From positions 65,717,417 to 65,781,416 of the forward strand of contig OY759261.1 in assembly GCA_963662155.1 (NCBI GenBank): a stretch of DNA of 64,000 bases. The letters are read 5' to 3'. The position numbers and the translations under genes were made by a program. Within the stretch, counting starts at the first letter, position 1. Each line of letters begins with the position of its first letter. This document shows, piece by piece, positions 45,184 through 57,731 of the stretch. The notes below the pieces were generated by a model, which made no database searches, was not told the origin of the DNA, and saw only the letters and a program-made list of their open reading frames with translations. This DNA is from Lamellibrachia columna. Its lineage: Eukaryota > Annelida > Polychaeta > Sabellida > Siboglinidae.

Positions 45184-45471
45184 TTAAGTCCTGTAGTTTC
45201 GTCTCGTCCCCCGTCTGCGCATCGCCGTGGCGTTCGGTGGTCGACGTGTCCGGGCTGTCCGTGATACGTGCCCTCGACGGCAGTCATCGTCCTCGGTTGC
45301 TGATTTCCGGGGCGCGTGGTCCGTTGTCCAGATTGCTGCCTGTCGTCGCATGCGTGTCGGGTGTCTGTCTGGCTGGTGTCTGGGCCATTTCACGCGGCCG
45401 TCCGGTTGACTTGTCGTTACATGTGGACATCGTTTTAAAATGTTCGAAGCTAAGCACAAATGAAAAGTCAC
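45184..45471 (-). CDS. Second Arg-rich frame inside the LTR element, near its 5' side
   Basis: A 95-codon minus-strand frame lies about 300 bases downstream of the 5' LTR in element orientation, where gag would start. The product is basic (RRPPNATAMRRRGTRRNYRT at the end). There is no recognised domain, and a plus-strand frame of 112 codons overlaps it, so the call is weak. Confidence 0.25.
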   Translation of the reverse strand: MTFHLCLASNILKRCPHVTTSQPDGRVKWPRHQPDRHPTRMRRQAAIWTTDHAPRKSATEDDDCRRGHVSRTARTRRPPNATAMRRRGTRRNYRT

Positions 45472-45670
45472 TGCACGTTTTCAGATTTCACTGTCACTGT
45501 TCGTGAGAATTTCAACTTCGTAAGCACGTCAAATGGAAGAATGTTTCTCTCCGCATATCGTCAGTAGGGTAGTGAAACATCGCATTCGTAAGTTCGAAAG
45601 ACACATACCTCTCTAACAGATCGTCGCTGGTAATCGTCGTGAATGTGCGTTTTAAAGTGGCGTTGCTCGC

Positions 45671-45774
45671 CAATGTACGCTAGTCAATGTACGCCGAAAA
45701 AAATCGCTGGCGCCGCTCGCCAATGTACGCTAGTCAGTGTACGCCGAAGAAAAATCGCTGGCGTCGCTCGCCAA
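45671..45774. repeat. 50-bp tandem repeat next to the 5' LTR, covering the primer-binding-like site
   Basis: Units caatgtacgctagtcaatgt and onward start at 45671 and 45721; a third start (caatgtaag, 45772) coincides with the LTR edge. On the minus strand each unit boundary repeats the ttggcgagcg sequence, so the primer-binding-like site is present two to three times in tandem. Confidence 0.8.
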
Positions 45775-46796
45775 TGTAAGATATATGCCTCCCTCTTCTT
45801 GTCTTCTTCGGGGCCGCACGCAATGGTCCCGGAGGCATTTCTCACAACGAAGGATATTTTGATTGTCCGTCGTTTTTGCGCTCGCCAGGTCGAGATTTAT
45901 AACTGAATTTGTACTCACTCGACCAATGAGTACATAGAGTACTACAGAAGTGTAGTCAACGCATTGTTCTCCAGGTTCGAAACGATTTTAATCTTGGCAT
46001 CAGACGGCTACGTACATAGTAGCAATATAATCACTCACGATGACAAATAAAAATAACAGTGAAGACATCTATCACTGTAAACCGTAAAGAAAAGTAGTGA
46101 ATGTAAACATCACTCAAACTGTATACAGATTCTTAAAATCTAGAAGATTTGACAATAAAATTCTGGCCGGAAATTTTGAATTCTAATGCTAAAGCAGGTA
46201 TGGCCCGCCAGGACCACCCTTACTGAAAATTTGGATGCCTAAAATTCAGCATGACTACACACCTAAGTGTGAATTTAAAATAGTCTTGCCGCCCCCTTGT
46301 AAACGCTCCTCCGGGGTATTTATACTCCCAGTTTTCCAAAATCAGACGCCGTCACTAGAGGCGCTGTGGTTGCTTAAATACCCAATACTCTTTACTATTG
46401 GTCAACTTGTTAAATCCACCCACCCTCTCAACCGCTGGACAATGACGTCTGCCAATCTTCCTTTCCCAATTTTGCAAGTTAAACTTTTGAACTCTTGGAG
46501 CTGCGCCAATCCCAGGGTTCCCAGGGCTCCTTCTCGGTTCCCCAATTACGTTGACCCTCGGGTCAGAGCAACAAATGTCAGGATTAAAGGGAAGGCTGAA
46601 GTGTCTAAACAGTACCATCAATCTTTGACACCATATGGATTGTGTCCATATCCACTTGGGTGGTTTAATTATAAACCTTCAGAGACCTGTTTTTCTGTTG
46701 TTAATCTAGGCTTAACACATCGAATAAACTTCCAAATGACTTACTAAACATTAACGCATAAAAACTAATTAAAATCAAACTGGCCTATACTTTACA
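45775..46796 (-). repeat. 5' LTR (minus orientation)
   Basis: It is the same as 41056-42077 at a constant offset of 4,719 with no difference seen. The TATA sequence corresponding to 41594-41610 is present here at 46313-46329 and would serve as the active promoter of the element. The 170-codon plus-strand frame inside (46235-46747) is antisense to the element and duplicated in the other LTR. Confidence 0.85.
46313..46329 (-). promoter_or_regulatory. TATA box of the LTR promoter
   Basis: On the minus strand the sequence reads gggagtataaatacccc, a strong TATA box within a small palindrome, placed in the middle of the LTR as expected for a U3/R boundary promoter. The identical site in the other LTR is at 41594-41610. 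Confidence 0.6.
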
Positions 46797-48296
46797 ATGT
46801 GCTGGCATATGTCGCCGAAAATCGGTGCCGAATGGGAAAAGGAATTAGACTGTAAATTTTAGAAGCTTGTCTCACTTTAGTTATTTACATCAACAAGAAT
46901 GCTAGAGTGCGATGGTATTTCAGCCAACACTCGAGCGTTATCTCTTTCCCTACCATATTTCAGGAATTACGCCCTCATTAGTGTTAATTATAACTAAATT
47001 TCGCGATTTTCGACGTTAACAAAAACGTAAATTTGAACTTGCCTTTTCACACGTTCGGCGTTTCAGACACCGTGGACGGTTGACGCCAAGAATGTAGATT
47101 ATTGATATTTTCTTGCCGCTTTATTTGAAGCGCCGCTGAATTCGGAATTCGGCAGATGTAAGCATAGTACGCATTTCATATATTTCATCTTTGAGTGTGA
47201 TGTCGAAAGTAATATTACTTGATCTCATGTGCTTGATTTAGTGCGTAGGAATCAGAGTCTGTTTGATGTCGGAAACTGGTGGACGACCATGTCATTTCTT
47301 TTCGAACTGGTCATCTTTACCATGTCAACCATAAATCCACATACGATAAGGTCACCATCATTACTGTATTTCATCCATCCGCTGTTGTCGCGAAGCGTCA
47401 CGGACAGTTGTAGCCTTCATTTCAACAGCGAAAGGTGACGCGTTTTATTTTCTCATCAATTGTTATTTTTTTGGCCAAAAAATATCATTGTGATAATTAC
47501 GACATTAACAGACATAAACATGACATTGCAACTGGACGATGGACACACACTTCATTAATATCATCGCTGACACTATTCCATCACCCTGCAGCGGCCTTTG
47601 ACTTTCCGGCCACAAGGCCGACCGACAGCTCCGATCTCTCATGGCCACACATACTCCTAGTCACAGGCGTCCGTATCTATCAAACAGGCGCCTTCGGCAT
47701 TAAGTGGTTGTCTTGTCCGAAATGTTCTGCAATCCAACACGGTCAGCGTTCTCGGTCCAGTTATTCCGCCCCGGACATTGATCCTGTAGTTTACTGATAA
47801 AACCGGACACTCCGTCCGCCTGGTCAGATGGAGCTATATCGGCACGGACAACGAAATCTCTCCCGTAGCAGACCTGTGATGTACTTACGCTGGACGGGGT
47901 TCTTCTGGTAGTCGCTTGGTCAGTCACTCTCGGAGGTCGCGTTGCTGGTAACGCCAAAGGACGCGTCGTCTAGATAACGTGAGTCGATTCATGTTTATTG
48001 CTTATAGTATCGTTGATCGAACACAAGCTTTCACGTCGCGTGCACTCCGAAAATGTATTCAATAGTAATTAGTGCGTTAGTAATGTAGAAAGACAACTTG
48101 GCATGTGTCCTGCAGACTACCGGCAAGATCTCTGCATGAGAAGATACAACGCTGCGTGCTTACGACAGCGTGTGAGAGGATCACTAACGGGCCGTCTAGT
48201 GGTTTTAATTTCTTCCTTGTCTATGGTGGTACGATACAGTTCCGATTGCAGCAAACAAATTTCGAGCTAGAAAAGGTTTCGATTGGAGAATGCATA
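46797..48296. other. No gene recognised
   Basis: 1.5 kb of mixed sequence. The largest frames (120 codons at 47435, 125 codons at 48105, the latter reading through a TGT/GTT repeat as poly-Cys) are not convincing. Confidence 0.5.
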
Positions 48297-48360
<64 letters not shown>

Positions 48361-48361
48361 A
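48297..48361. repeat. (GTT)n microsatellite, LINE tail
   Basis: About 21 trinucleotide repeats form the simple-repeat 3' tail of the minus-strand LINE. Confidence 0.95.
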
Positions 48362-48780
48362 TGTCGTCTATTTTTTTTTCCCCTTCTTCATAACTAGTCC
48401 CGTTTTACTATCATCTCCACCAATCGTCTCCACTCCCCTGTATCTCTCGCCCTCATTCTCCCCTCCCCTCCAATCCCACTAAATCTCTCTTTACGCAGTC
48501 CTCCCATCTCAGTCCCGGTCTTCCTCTTCTCCTTGTACCCTCCACTCCAAGCGCATCTCTTATCTTCGTCAACCGTGTTCCATTCATTCCACGTGTCCAG
48601 CCCACTTTAGCCGGCTCCTCAGCAGCTTCCTTGTGAGACTCTCGCACACCTCCCTCAGCTTCTCCATTCTTTGCTTGTCGATTCTCTTCATTCTCGCAAT
48701 TCTTCTCACCCAGTTATTCTCGCAAACTTGCAGTCTCTTGTTGTTTTTCTGATATCGCCATGATCTCTAGACCCACTACA
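48297..48780 (-). pseudogene. LINE ORF2 C-terminus, minus strand, with (AAC)n tail
   Basis: The minus strand reads NNKRLQVCENNWVRRIARMK (about 48750-48690), SLTRKLLRSRLKWAGHV (about 48650-48600), RRRGRPGLRWEDCVKRDLVG (about 48530-48470) and finally ARDTGEWRRLVEMIVKRD. L-K-W-x-GH, GRP-x-L-R-W and EWRRLV in this order are the ORF2 end of a widespread LINE family. One or two frameshifts are present. The 3' end is the trinucleotide run at 48297-48361, seen as (GTT)n on plus and (AAC)n on minus. Confidence 0.85.
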
Positions 48781-49385
48781 GGTAAATTCCGTTTTAAACA
48801 TACAGCATCGCGTCTGTTATATTAGTTAATACTGTATATAACTGCGTGTGCTGTGCAAGTTCATTACGATCTATATGTTCACGTTAACTACAACGTTATT
48901 TATTTATCTATATGTTCACTTTAACTATAACGTTATTTATTCGTTATTTATTCGTTTCATAAATTTGTGGTCTCGTGTTTCACTAACTCGTGATTAAAAG
49001 TGTTCATCATAAATAATCAGCCAAACAATCTTAGTGTCTGCCCACCGACAGTTCGCCATGACCAACTGTGGCGTCGTTCTCCTAAACTATTTTGCACTTG
49101 TCTAAAGTCAATTTCTTTGTAGTGCTATGCCATTCGTAAAGGGCAGAAGAGCGGTTTTTGCTTGTTGAGCTTAGCCGAGTTTGGCTTGAAGGACACCCTA
49201 GTCCGGTTTAGCAGAGCATCGATATAGGCTAGGCGTGTCATCGTTCGCACGTCTGACATTCCATGAATCCCTAGAAGAGATGTAGCATGTGTGTAGACTG
49301 TGCAATGCAAATAATGCAAAACCCGTATGTGTGTGGTCCGCCTTTCAGTGCATTGCTCACGCACATCATGCACATGTGTATATTG
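48781..49385. other. No gene recognised
   Basis: AT-rich single-copy DNA with a short duplication (ctatatgttcac, near 48870 and 48908). Confidence 0.6.
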
Positions 49386-49540
49386 CTGGCCGAGAAACAC
49401 ATATATACATATTATACATTGTCGGCGGAGTAACACATATACATATTATACATTGTCGGCGGAGTAACGCATATACATATTATACATTGTCGGCGGAGTA
49501 ACACATATACATATTACACATTTTCGGCGGAGAAAGACAA
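49386..49540. repeat. 34-bp minisatellite, about 4.5 units
   Basis: The unit is gtaacacatatacatattat followed by acattgtcggcgga. The first and last units are degenerate. Confidence 0.93.
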
Positions 49541-51160
<1,620 letters not shown>

Positions 51161-51515
51161 GAGTACAACATAATTCCAGAGTGGCAATATTGTTGTTAAA
51201 CTTATGTTGTCGAACTCCATATTTTACTGAAATGAGTATAACATAACTCCAGAGTGGCAATATTGTTGTTAGACTTATGTTGTCGAACTCCATATTTTAC
51301 TGAAATGAGTATAACATAACTCCAGAGTGGCAATATTGTTGTTAGACTTATGTTGTCGAACTCCATATTTTACTGAAATGAGTATAACATAACTCCAGAG
51401 TGGCAATATTGTTGTTAGACTTATGTTGTCGAACTCCATATTTTACTGAAATGAGTATAACATAACTCAAGAGTGGCAATATTGTTGTTAGACTTATGTT
51501 GCCGAACTCCATCTC
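51161..51515. repeat. 73-bp minisatellite, about 5 units
   Basis: Units start at 51161, 51234, 51307, 51380 and 51453 with gagtataacataactccaga and include gttgtcgaactccatatttt. The middle units are identical; the first and last carry changes. Confidence 0.95.
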
Positions 51516-52579
51516 AGATAACTTTAGTATTTTACAGAACCTTTCTAAATTTTTTTTAACATTTGAAGTTCTCCAGTATTGATTTGCGGCTACAACTATG
51601 TATGATATTATTCATGTGATCAATGTTATCCTACTAAGACATTCTTGTAGTGTGTTGTATTTATAAGATATAGTTTGACATCTTCATAATGTTGGCTTCC
51701 GTATAAAGCGAGAACAACTGCAGGTCTAAGATGGGGTGGACAGTTTAAACTAACACTGCCAATTCGCACTATAAATCGTTCATTGACACTTTGCGATGAC
51801 GCTGTTTCTCTACGTCCGGCTGCAGCATATCATAGTTAGATTCTGCTCGACCCCGTAAGGTCACGCGTGGGGTCGCGCATATCGTAGCTTTGATTCGCTG
51901 CTACTGATTTAGTTGCTGATTTGACGTCGGCGTAGTGCGTAGACATTGGCCGATGTGCCGGGATTTCGGTTTGTTGAGTGTCTTCAACGCATATCCACGT
52001 CTCCGCAGATATAGCCATTTACTGGACCTGGTCTGTCCAAGATATCTTATCACGTCGGTTTTCTGGTTTCCGATTTGCTGACGGATCGCTTTTCCATTAA
52101 GCTTTCGTACTACTATAAATCTCGATGATGCTGGAATTAGAGTACCCCGGTAGTCTGAGTTAAATGCCAAATTACGGTAACTTACCTTATATAATGTGTT
52201 GTCCGTTAAAAAAATGTGTAGTTAAAAATGTGTTTTGCTCAGAGAAATAATTAATGTGTTGAACGCAAATTTAGTTAAATTAAAGTGTTGTTGCTCTTCC
52301 TTGTAGTTGCATTATAAAGGGGTGTGGCCGATTAGTTGTTTTACTGCTGCACTGCTCTGGTTGTTGTCATTTCCCACTACTCTCTTATGGCAGCTTTTGT
52401 CTCCTCTTTTGATCCTCTTCCGCCTTTCTCACATCCCTTTTACCGCAGTCGTCTTCCCATCCTTTTCGTGACCTTCCCTGTTTCCTGCAGTGCTTACAAC
52501 GCATTAACGAGTAATACAAACGTAATAACTAAGTCGTTGACACAGGTCATTAAGTAACAGAAACAACAGTGCAACAATA
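51516..52579. other. No gene recognised
   Basis: Single-copy DNA. Two minus-strand frames near 51.9-52.1 kb overlap without motif. Confidence 0.55.
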
Positions 52580-52650
52580 GTTGTATTCCATACCAGTTGT
52601 ATTCCATACCAGTTGTATTCCATACCAGTTGTATTCCATACCAGTTATAT
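52580..52650. repeat. 16-bp tandem repeat, about 4.4 units
   Basis: Units of agttgtattccatacc repeated without change until the last. Confidence 0.93.
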
Positions 52651-53511
52651 TCCGGCTCCACGAAAACTAACATTGTGCATAAAACTCGATTATTACCGCT
52701 GGCGCCAGCACACCGGATGTCTGCAACTTCGCAAAGCATTATGGTGTCAGTGGTAATTATTAATATGCAGTATCGGTGAAATATTAAACAACCAGTAACA
52801 GTTTACACAAGCACACACCTTATGTGTTGTCGTAGCTGTTATTTCAAGTGTTCACGTTTCTCGGAGTCTGGGAATGCGGTGTGAGTTAATGATCCGACGC
52901 ATGACGCACAGCGCTGGGGGAAAGACGTAACATCAAGTGGCCATAAACCGAGCTTCGTAGATGAAAGCAATGCGTGGGATTATTCGAATAGACAGCCAAC
53001 TGTGTGTCAGTCTTGTGTGTGTGATGTGTGTGTGCATGTCTTAGTCGTACATTAAACTGTATTGAACGTTCAGTAACGTCGACGCTTTAAGCCCACAAAC
53101 ATACAATATTTTTCTACATCAACTGGGAGCCGCGCTAAAAGATGCAGGAAAACCAGAATCGTTAAAATGAAACCAAAGGCATTTTTTTTTTGGGGGGGGG
53201 GGGGGTTTGCACCTGTACGAGTCCATAAAAACTATCCATTTGCAACTATAATACAAAATATCACATAAGTGGTTTACTGGGGATCTGTGCTAAAAGTGCG
53301 AAATTCTGGTCTAATGTAATTTTTTGTGTGCAGGCTGACATATTCATCAGTGTTTGCAATTTTGACCAATCAGCAGCGAGCAGCCCGTTAATCCCCAACG
53401 CGGCTGTGACGTAGGCTCTGCATATCGCGTGTATTTTTTAACGTGGTTGAGATGGGCAGTTACTTTTTATTTGCTTTTATATTGGATTTACACGCAACAA
53501 AAACTCTTCCA
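52651..53511. other. No gene; T9-G14 homopolymer junction and promoter-like motifs
   Basis: A run of T followed by about 14 G lies at 53181-53206. Just upstream of the THAP pseudogene a ccaat box (about 53369) and a tgacgta CRE-like site (about 53407) occur; these may be relics of a promoter. Confidence 0.4.
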
Positions 53512-53790
53512 ATGCTCTACTGTGCAGCATTTGGATGTAAATATGATTCAGCGAAGTATAGAGAGTAGTCTTTGTTTCGATTTCCTCTGGAAAAACAGAC
53601 AGTAGTGAAGTAATGAATTAACAATTGCGGGCGGGTTGGTTGGAAGCCCACGCGATATGCTAGACTTTGTTCGGCCCATTTTGAAGAGTCGTGTTTTAAA
53701 ATTGATATATTTTCATCAACTAATGGGTCAAGATCCTTCAAAACGTTGACGACGGAGAACGTTAAAAGCCTGAACATATACCGACAATCT
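53512..53790 (+). pseudogene. THAP-domain exon, disabled
   Basis: From the ATG at 53512 a single frame reads MLYCAAFGCKYDSAKYRE, stop, SLFRFPLEKQTVVK, two stops, then NNCGRVGWKPTRYARLCSAH and FEESCF. Numbering from the ATG, C4, C9, C53 and H56 fit the zinc ligands of the C2CH THAP module, and the W-K-P-T and L-C-S-x-H-F motifs match the family. THAP domains are zinc-dependent DNA-binding modules, in P-element transposases and in cellular transcription factors. Stops at 53566 and 53611-53616 kill the frame, although nothing is out of phase. A young pseudogene or a decayed P-like transposon are both possible. Confidence 0.8.
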
Positions 53791-54645
53791 TTCAGCATGT
53801 ACCTCAGCTGAATGCTTCGACACAAACAAAAAACAAACAACAATGACGCGCACCAGTCATCGTCAGATAGGTGTTAATTACTTCTGCAAATAACTGTATT
53901 AAATAAAAAAAAATTAATATCCTACCCATCACCTCATCGTCCCACGCGTTCCGGTGTTTAGTGCTTAAATGTCGGCGCGATAAACCCAACTACGTATTTT
54001 ATCTACTCCGCGTCGTAACTCTCAGCTTTGACTCAGGCCATTGGCCGTTTACGTAAACACACTAAGTTCACTGACTCGTCTAGTGGATTTTGTCTAAAGT
54101 CCCGGAAGTGGATTTGCATAGATAAGATTGATTTGTTTCCTCGTATATATCCAGTTGATTGTCAGTGTTTACGAATGTTAGGATGTTTATCTCCGGTGCG
54201 TTTCGACCGAAGCTCACACACCCGTCAACACTTTGTTGTCGTTCGCAACAATTTGTTTTCTTCTTTCGTATGTTGGTGGTTGTCGCGTGTCTAATGGCTG
54301 CAGAAGCCGTCGCCAGACTGTTTCGTCTGGAAACACCAGTAAGCCGTCTCCATATGACGCCCTGTAAGGCAAAATGTCGTTGTTTCTGAACAATATTGTT
54401 GATTTATGAATAATTGTAATGTCTGTGAGGTGATCGACATCTCGAAGCATATATACTTTCTATGGCGCTGTCAATCGTAGCGGGACTATGGTCTGAAAAC
54501 CGTAATATAAAAATTATGTTCCCATCCATTGTAAAGCGATAAGTGTTCGTACTAAGCCACTTCTCTGTAAATGGGTCGAAGTCATTTGGCTTGTTTGGCC
54601 GTTTCCTCCCCGAGTTCCTAGTAAATAATGCACACAAAGAAACAC
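53791..54645. other. No gene recognised
   Basis: Single-copy sequence. Frames of 76-88 codons overlap on both strands. Confidence 0.55.
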
Positions 54646-55232
<587 letters not shown>

Positions 55233-56796
55233 CTCGTAACGTTGAAGCAAGGTACCGTTTCGTTTTCAGTGGTAAAAAAGACACACTATACGACGTTTTA
55301 CACATTGCTTAGATTACTGATAGATATGTTTGAAGATTCCATTCGGGGATACGTGGGATGCACACTCCCTGGAACTCCCGTCTAACTGAATGCCAAATGT
55401 TGCATTTCGTAGCATCAAAGTCTTGTGTGTAGGGTATATGGTGGGAGCACGAAACACGGGCGGTAGCATGCACCCAACTGACCCCATTTACGGGATTGTA
55501 ACACAATTCAAATTCCACAAGCTTGGTTACTGTATTGTCACTTCTACTGTGTGGCTCTTTGGAGAATATCTCGCGATTATGTTGGGAAAGAAGTTTTCTA
55601 TAGGTCTACGTATTTAAGGTGTCGTGCTTGTTCGTCCTCACCCCTTTGGAAAATCACAGTGCAATCATGCCCGTCCTTGGGGGGCTCGGGGGTTCGAACG
55701 ACGAACCCTATTAGAATCCCCTTTTGAGAACATGTTGTCTAACTGTAACAATCATCCCTGAAGTCACCAAATCCCCGTCTAATTGTGTACACTGAAACCT
55801 CCTTTTCAAAACCAAAAAATTGTAAATGATGTGTTCATATGTTTTAGTTGGCAATGATCTCACGTTTAGGTTGAGAAAATTGCTTTCGTTGGGCAAACAT
55901 TCATATGCAACGGGTCGTACCAACACTTGGTCCGGTTTAGTGGGACTGGGAATACTTCTCCGTCAACGTACAATTACGCATTGGGAGTATTCCCGGACAA
56001 CCCGATCTATTTGTGCCCAGTTTATTTGTGGCCGTAGAAATGGCTCTGGAAACTGCCCTGTCAATGTCATAAGTCTTCGATGAATCACGCTAGCAGGGCC
56101 TTGGTTGGCCCGACAGCCACTTACAACGTCGTATGGGGCATTAACGGATCGCCGTTTACAACGATGTATGGGACATTAATTTTGCAGTAGCCACGCGGCG
56201 GTATTTAGCGAGCGCTGTAAGTCTTGTAACTGTTGCCAGACTGCTGCGTCGTGTATATCCCCTTGAATCAATGTAAGAAGCACAAGCGACCTTTCTGAGC
56301 AACATCGGAAAAACATCGTAAGTAGCAGAACTTGGCCGGGGTGGCTCAATTAATTTAAGAGCTTGCTCGGAGTGGTTCAGTTGCAGGCTACGCCAACGGT
56401 GTCGTCATACTGTGGCGACCTCTAGCGGGGAGCGTTGGACACGATGTTGTTTGTCGCGCAGCTTTGTGATGTAGTTTCACGGCTCAATGTAGTGACGTCA
56501 CAATTGGATGTAATAAGGCAATCAACACCAGCCAGGGGGCGCTGCAGCACACCAAAAATTTCGTTTGCGCTGCGTTGAACGATTTCGTATAATGTTGCGT
56601 TGCAATGTGCTCGTATTTACCGTAAATATCGTAAATAGCACTGGACACATCATACAAGCCGTATTTACGAGTCGCCATTTCGTGCATCCTTTTTACTTTT
56701 ATTTTCACGACTCGTACGGCTTGTAGAACAATATTTGCAAGTCGTGAACTCGTACTCACATTAAATACGGGCACATTGGATAACTTTCTCTGCAGC
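55233..56796. other. Upstream region of the orphan gene; no other gene recognised
   Basis: Mixed sequence; no clear TATA box near the gene. Short inverted and direct repeats of tcgtaaata and cgtatttac occur at 56590-56720. A ggttcgaac B-box-like motif at about 55690 lacks an A box. Confidence 0.5.
56783..56796 (+). promoter_or_regulatory. Candidate 3' splice acceptor before the orphan gene
   Basis: Pyrimidine-rich ttctctgcag ends at 56796, and the first in-frame stop upstream of the gene (TAA in ggataac) lies immediately before it. From 56797 the gene frame is open without interruption, as expected if this is the start of a coding exon or of the last 5' UTR part. Confidence 0.45.
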
Positions 56797-56891
56797 AACT
56801 AACGTCACGCGAATTCCGTTCCAGATTTGAAGCCATATCGCCGGCCACCTCCCGCAGCGAGATCGCGACCGTCCGAGACGAACGCCGAGCG

Positions 56892-57731
56892 ATGTCTTCG
56901 CCGTCGCTCCCGCCCACGACCCCGGAGAAGAAGCGGCCCAAGCCGGGCATGCTTAAGCGACTGTTCAGCTCGCGGAAGCTCAACATAGCCGACCTGTCGC
57001 TGGACGATCCGCCTACATCGGTGTCGACGTCGAAACGCAAACAGAAGAAGCTGACGCGCAGTCGCACTTGCGACACGATTAACGTCAACCGGTCGAACTC
57101 GACGGACCTGTCCGGGGAGAAGACACACCGACGTCACGGGTCGATGACCGGGGTACCGATGACGCAGCGCCAGCACAGCGCCCCTGCCGGCCATCCGCCG
57201 GTTCGCCGCACCTCGAAACCGGAAGTGCACTTGCAGCGCGGGAAGGCGATCTCTGAGACGGAGGTAGGGGATGCCGATCGACGGGAAGGGGCGATCGCCG
57301 AGGAGGAAGAGGAGGACTCCGGGAACAAACACCTGCGACCGGAAGACGCCGACCGGAAGACGCCGTCGCGCAACAGCTCCTTCGCGCGGCGCGTCCGCAA
57401 GAAGACGCTCACCAAGTCGGTGTCGGACGCAAAGATGAAGGAGCCGCTTGACTACCCGTGCGTGCCGGAGCTGATGCTGGAGCACCACAAGTGGGAGCCG
57501 TTCTTGAAACCGGCGGAGGAGTGGCTGCTCGTCGAACTCAACGAATACGAGTGTCTCATCGACAATCTGCAGGTCGTCCAACTGATGGCGAAGCATTCCA
57601 AGTTCTTCGAGGTCGAGCCTCCGGAACTTGTCGAAGAGTTCTTTATCTACGTCGACATGATGCCCTCTTATGACGAGGTCATCAACATGGATACGTGGCA
57701 GGAGTTCCGTGACAAAAAATACCTATGTTGA
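56892..57731 (+). CDS. Uncharacterised 279-residue protein, basic N-terminus and ordered C-terminal domain
   Basis: I do not recognise the family. The ATG at 56892 opens 279 codons to TGA at 57729. The frame is also open upstream to the acceptor at 56796, so this may be an internal or last exon and the true start could lie upstream. The N-terminus is basic (EKKRPKPGMLKRLFSSRK, then LNIADLSLDD). Residues about 45-180 are polar and low-complexity, with many S/T-R sites (RTCDT, RRTSK, RNSSF), and a run of six acidic residues near 140. The last 95 residues look folded: HHKWEPFLKPAEEWLLVELN, then ECLIDNLQVVQLMAKHSKFF and a conserved-looking EEFFIYVDMMPSYDEV. No signal peptide or membrane span is visible. 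G+C, especially at third positions, is far above the surroundings, which argues for real selection. By composition it is probably intracellular, perhaps a phosphorylated adaptor; that is a guess. Confidence 0.7.
   Translation: MSSPSLPPTTPEKKRPKPGMLKRLFSSRKLNIADLSLDDPPTSVSTSKRKQKKLTRSRTCDTINVNRSNSTDLSGEKTHRRHGSMTGVPMTQRQHSAPAGHPPVRRTSKPEVHLQRGKAISETEVGDADRREGAIAEEEEEDSGNKHLRPEDADRKTPSRNSSFARRVRKKTLTKSVSDAKMKEPLDYPCVPELMLEHHKWEPFLKPAEEWLLVELNEYECLIDNLQVVQLMAKHSKFFEVEPPELVEEFFIYVDMMPSYDEVINMDTWQEFRDKKYLC

Larger units (their letters stand above)
41056..46796 (-). mobile_element. LTR retroelement, 5,741 bp, non-autonomous, minus-strand orientation
   Basis: Two direct repeats of 1,022 bp (41056-42077 and 45775-46796) bound 3,697 bp of internal sequence. 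The repeats start TGTAA and end TTACA. The bases outside are ATGT on both sides (41052-41055 and 46797-46800), a 4-bp target duplication. On the minus strand the internal region opens, after one base, with tggcgagcgacgccagcg, a plausible primer-binding site. It closes with the purine-rich aaaagtgtgggaggaa just before the other LTR. No gag, protease, reverse transcriptase or integrase is recognisable, so it would need proteins from elsewhere. The LTRs look identical by eye, so insertion is recent. Confidence 0.85.

Noticed and set aside
53517..53843. A 108-codon minus-strand frame
   Set aside because: It is antisense to the THAP-domain exon, whose plus-strand reading contains all family motifs.
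55680..55720. Second tRNA-like B box (ggttcgaac)
   Set aside because: No A box or stem structure nearby; a chance match is likely.
56805..57596. A 263-codon minus-strand frame opposite the orphan gene
   Set aside because: It is the usual shadow of a GC-rich gene. The plus strand has the start, acceptor, balanced amino-acid use and folded-looking domain; the minus reading is Arg/Leu/His-biased.
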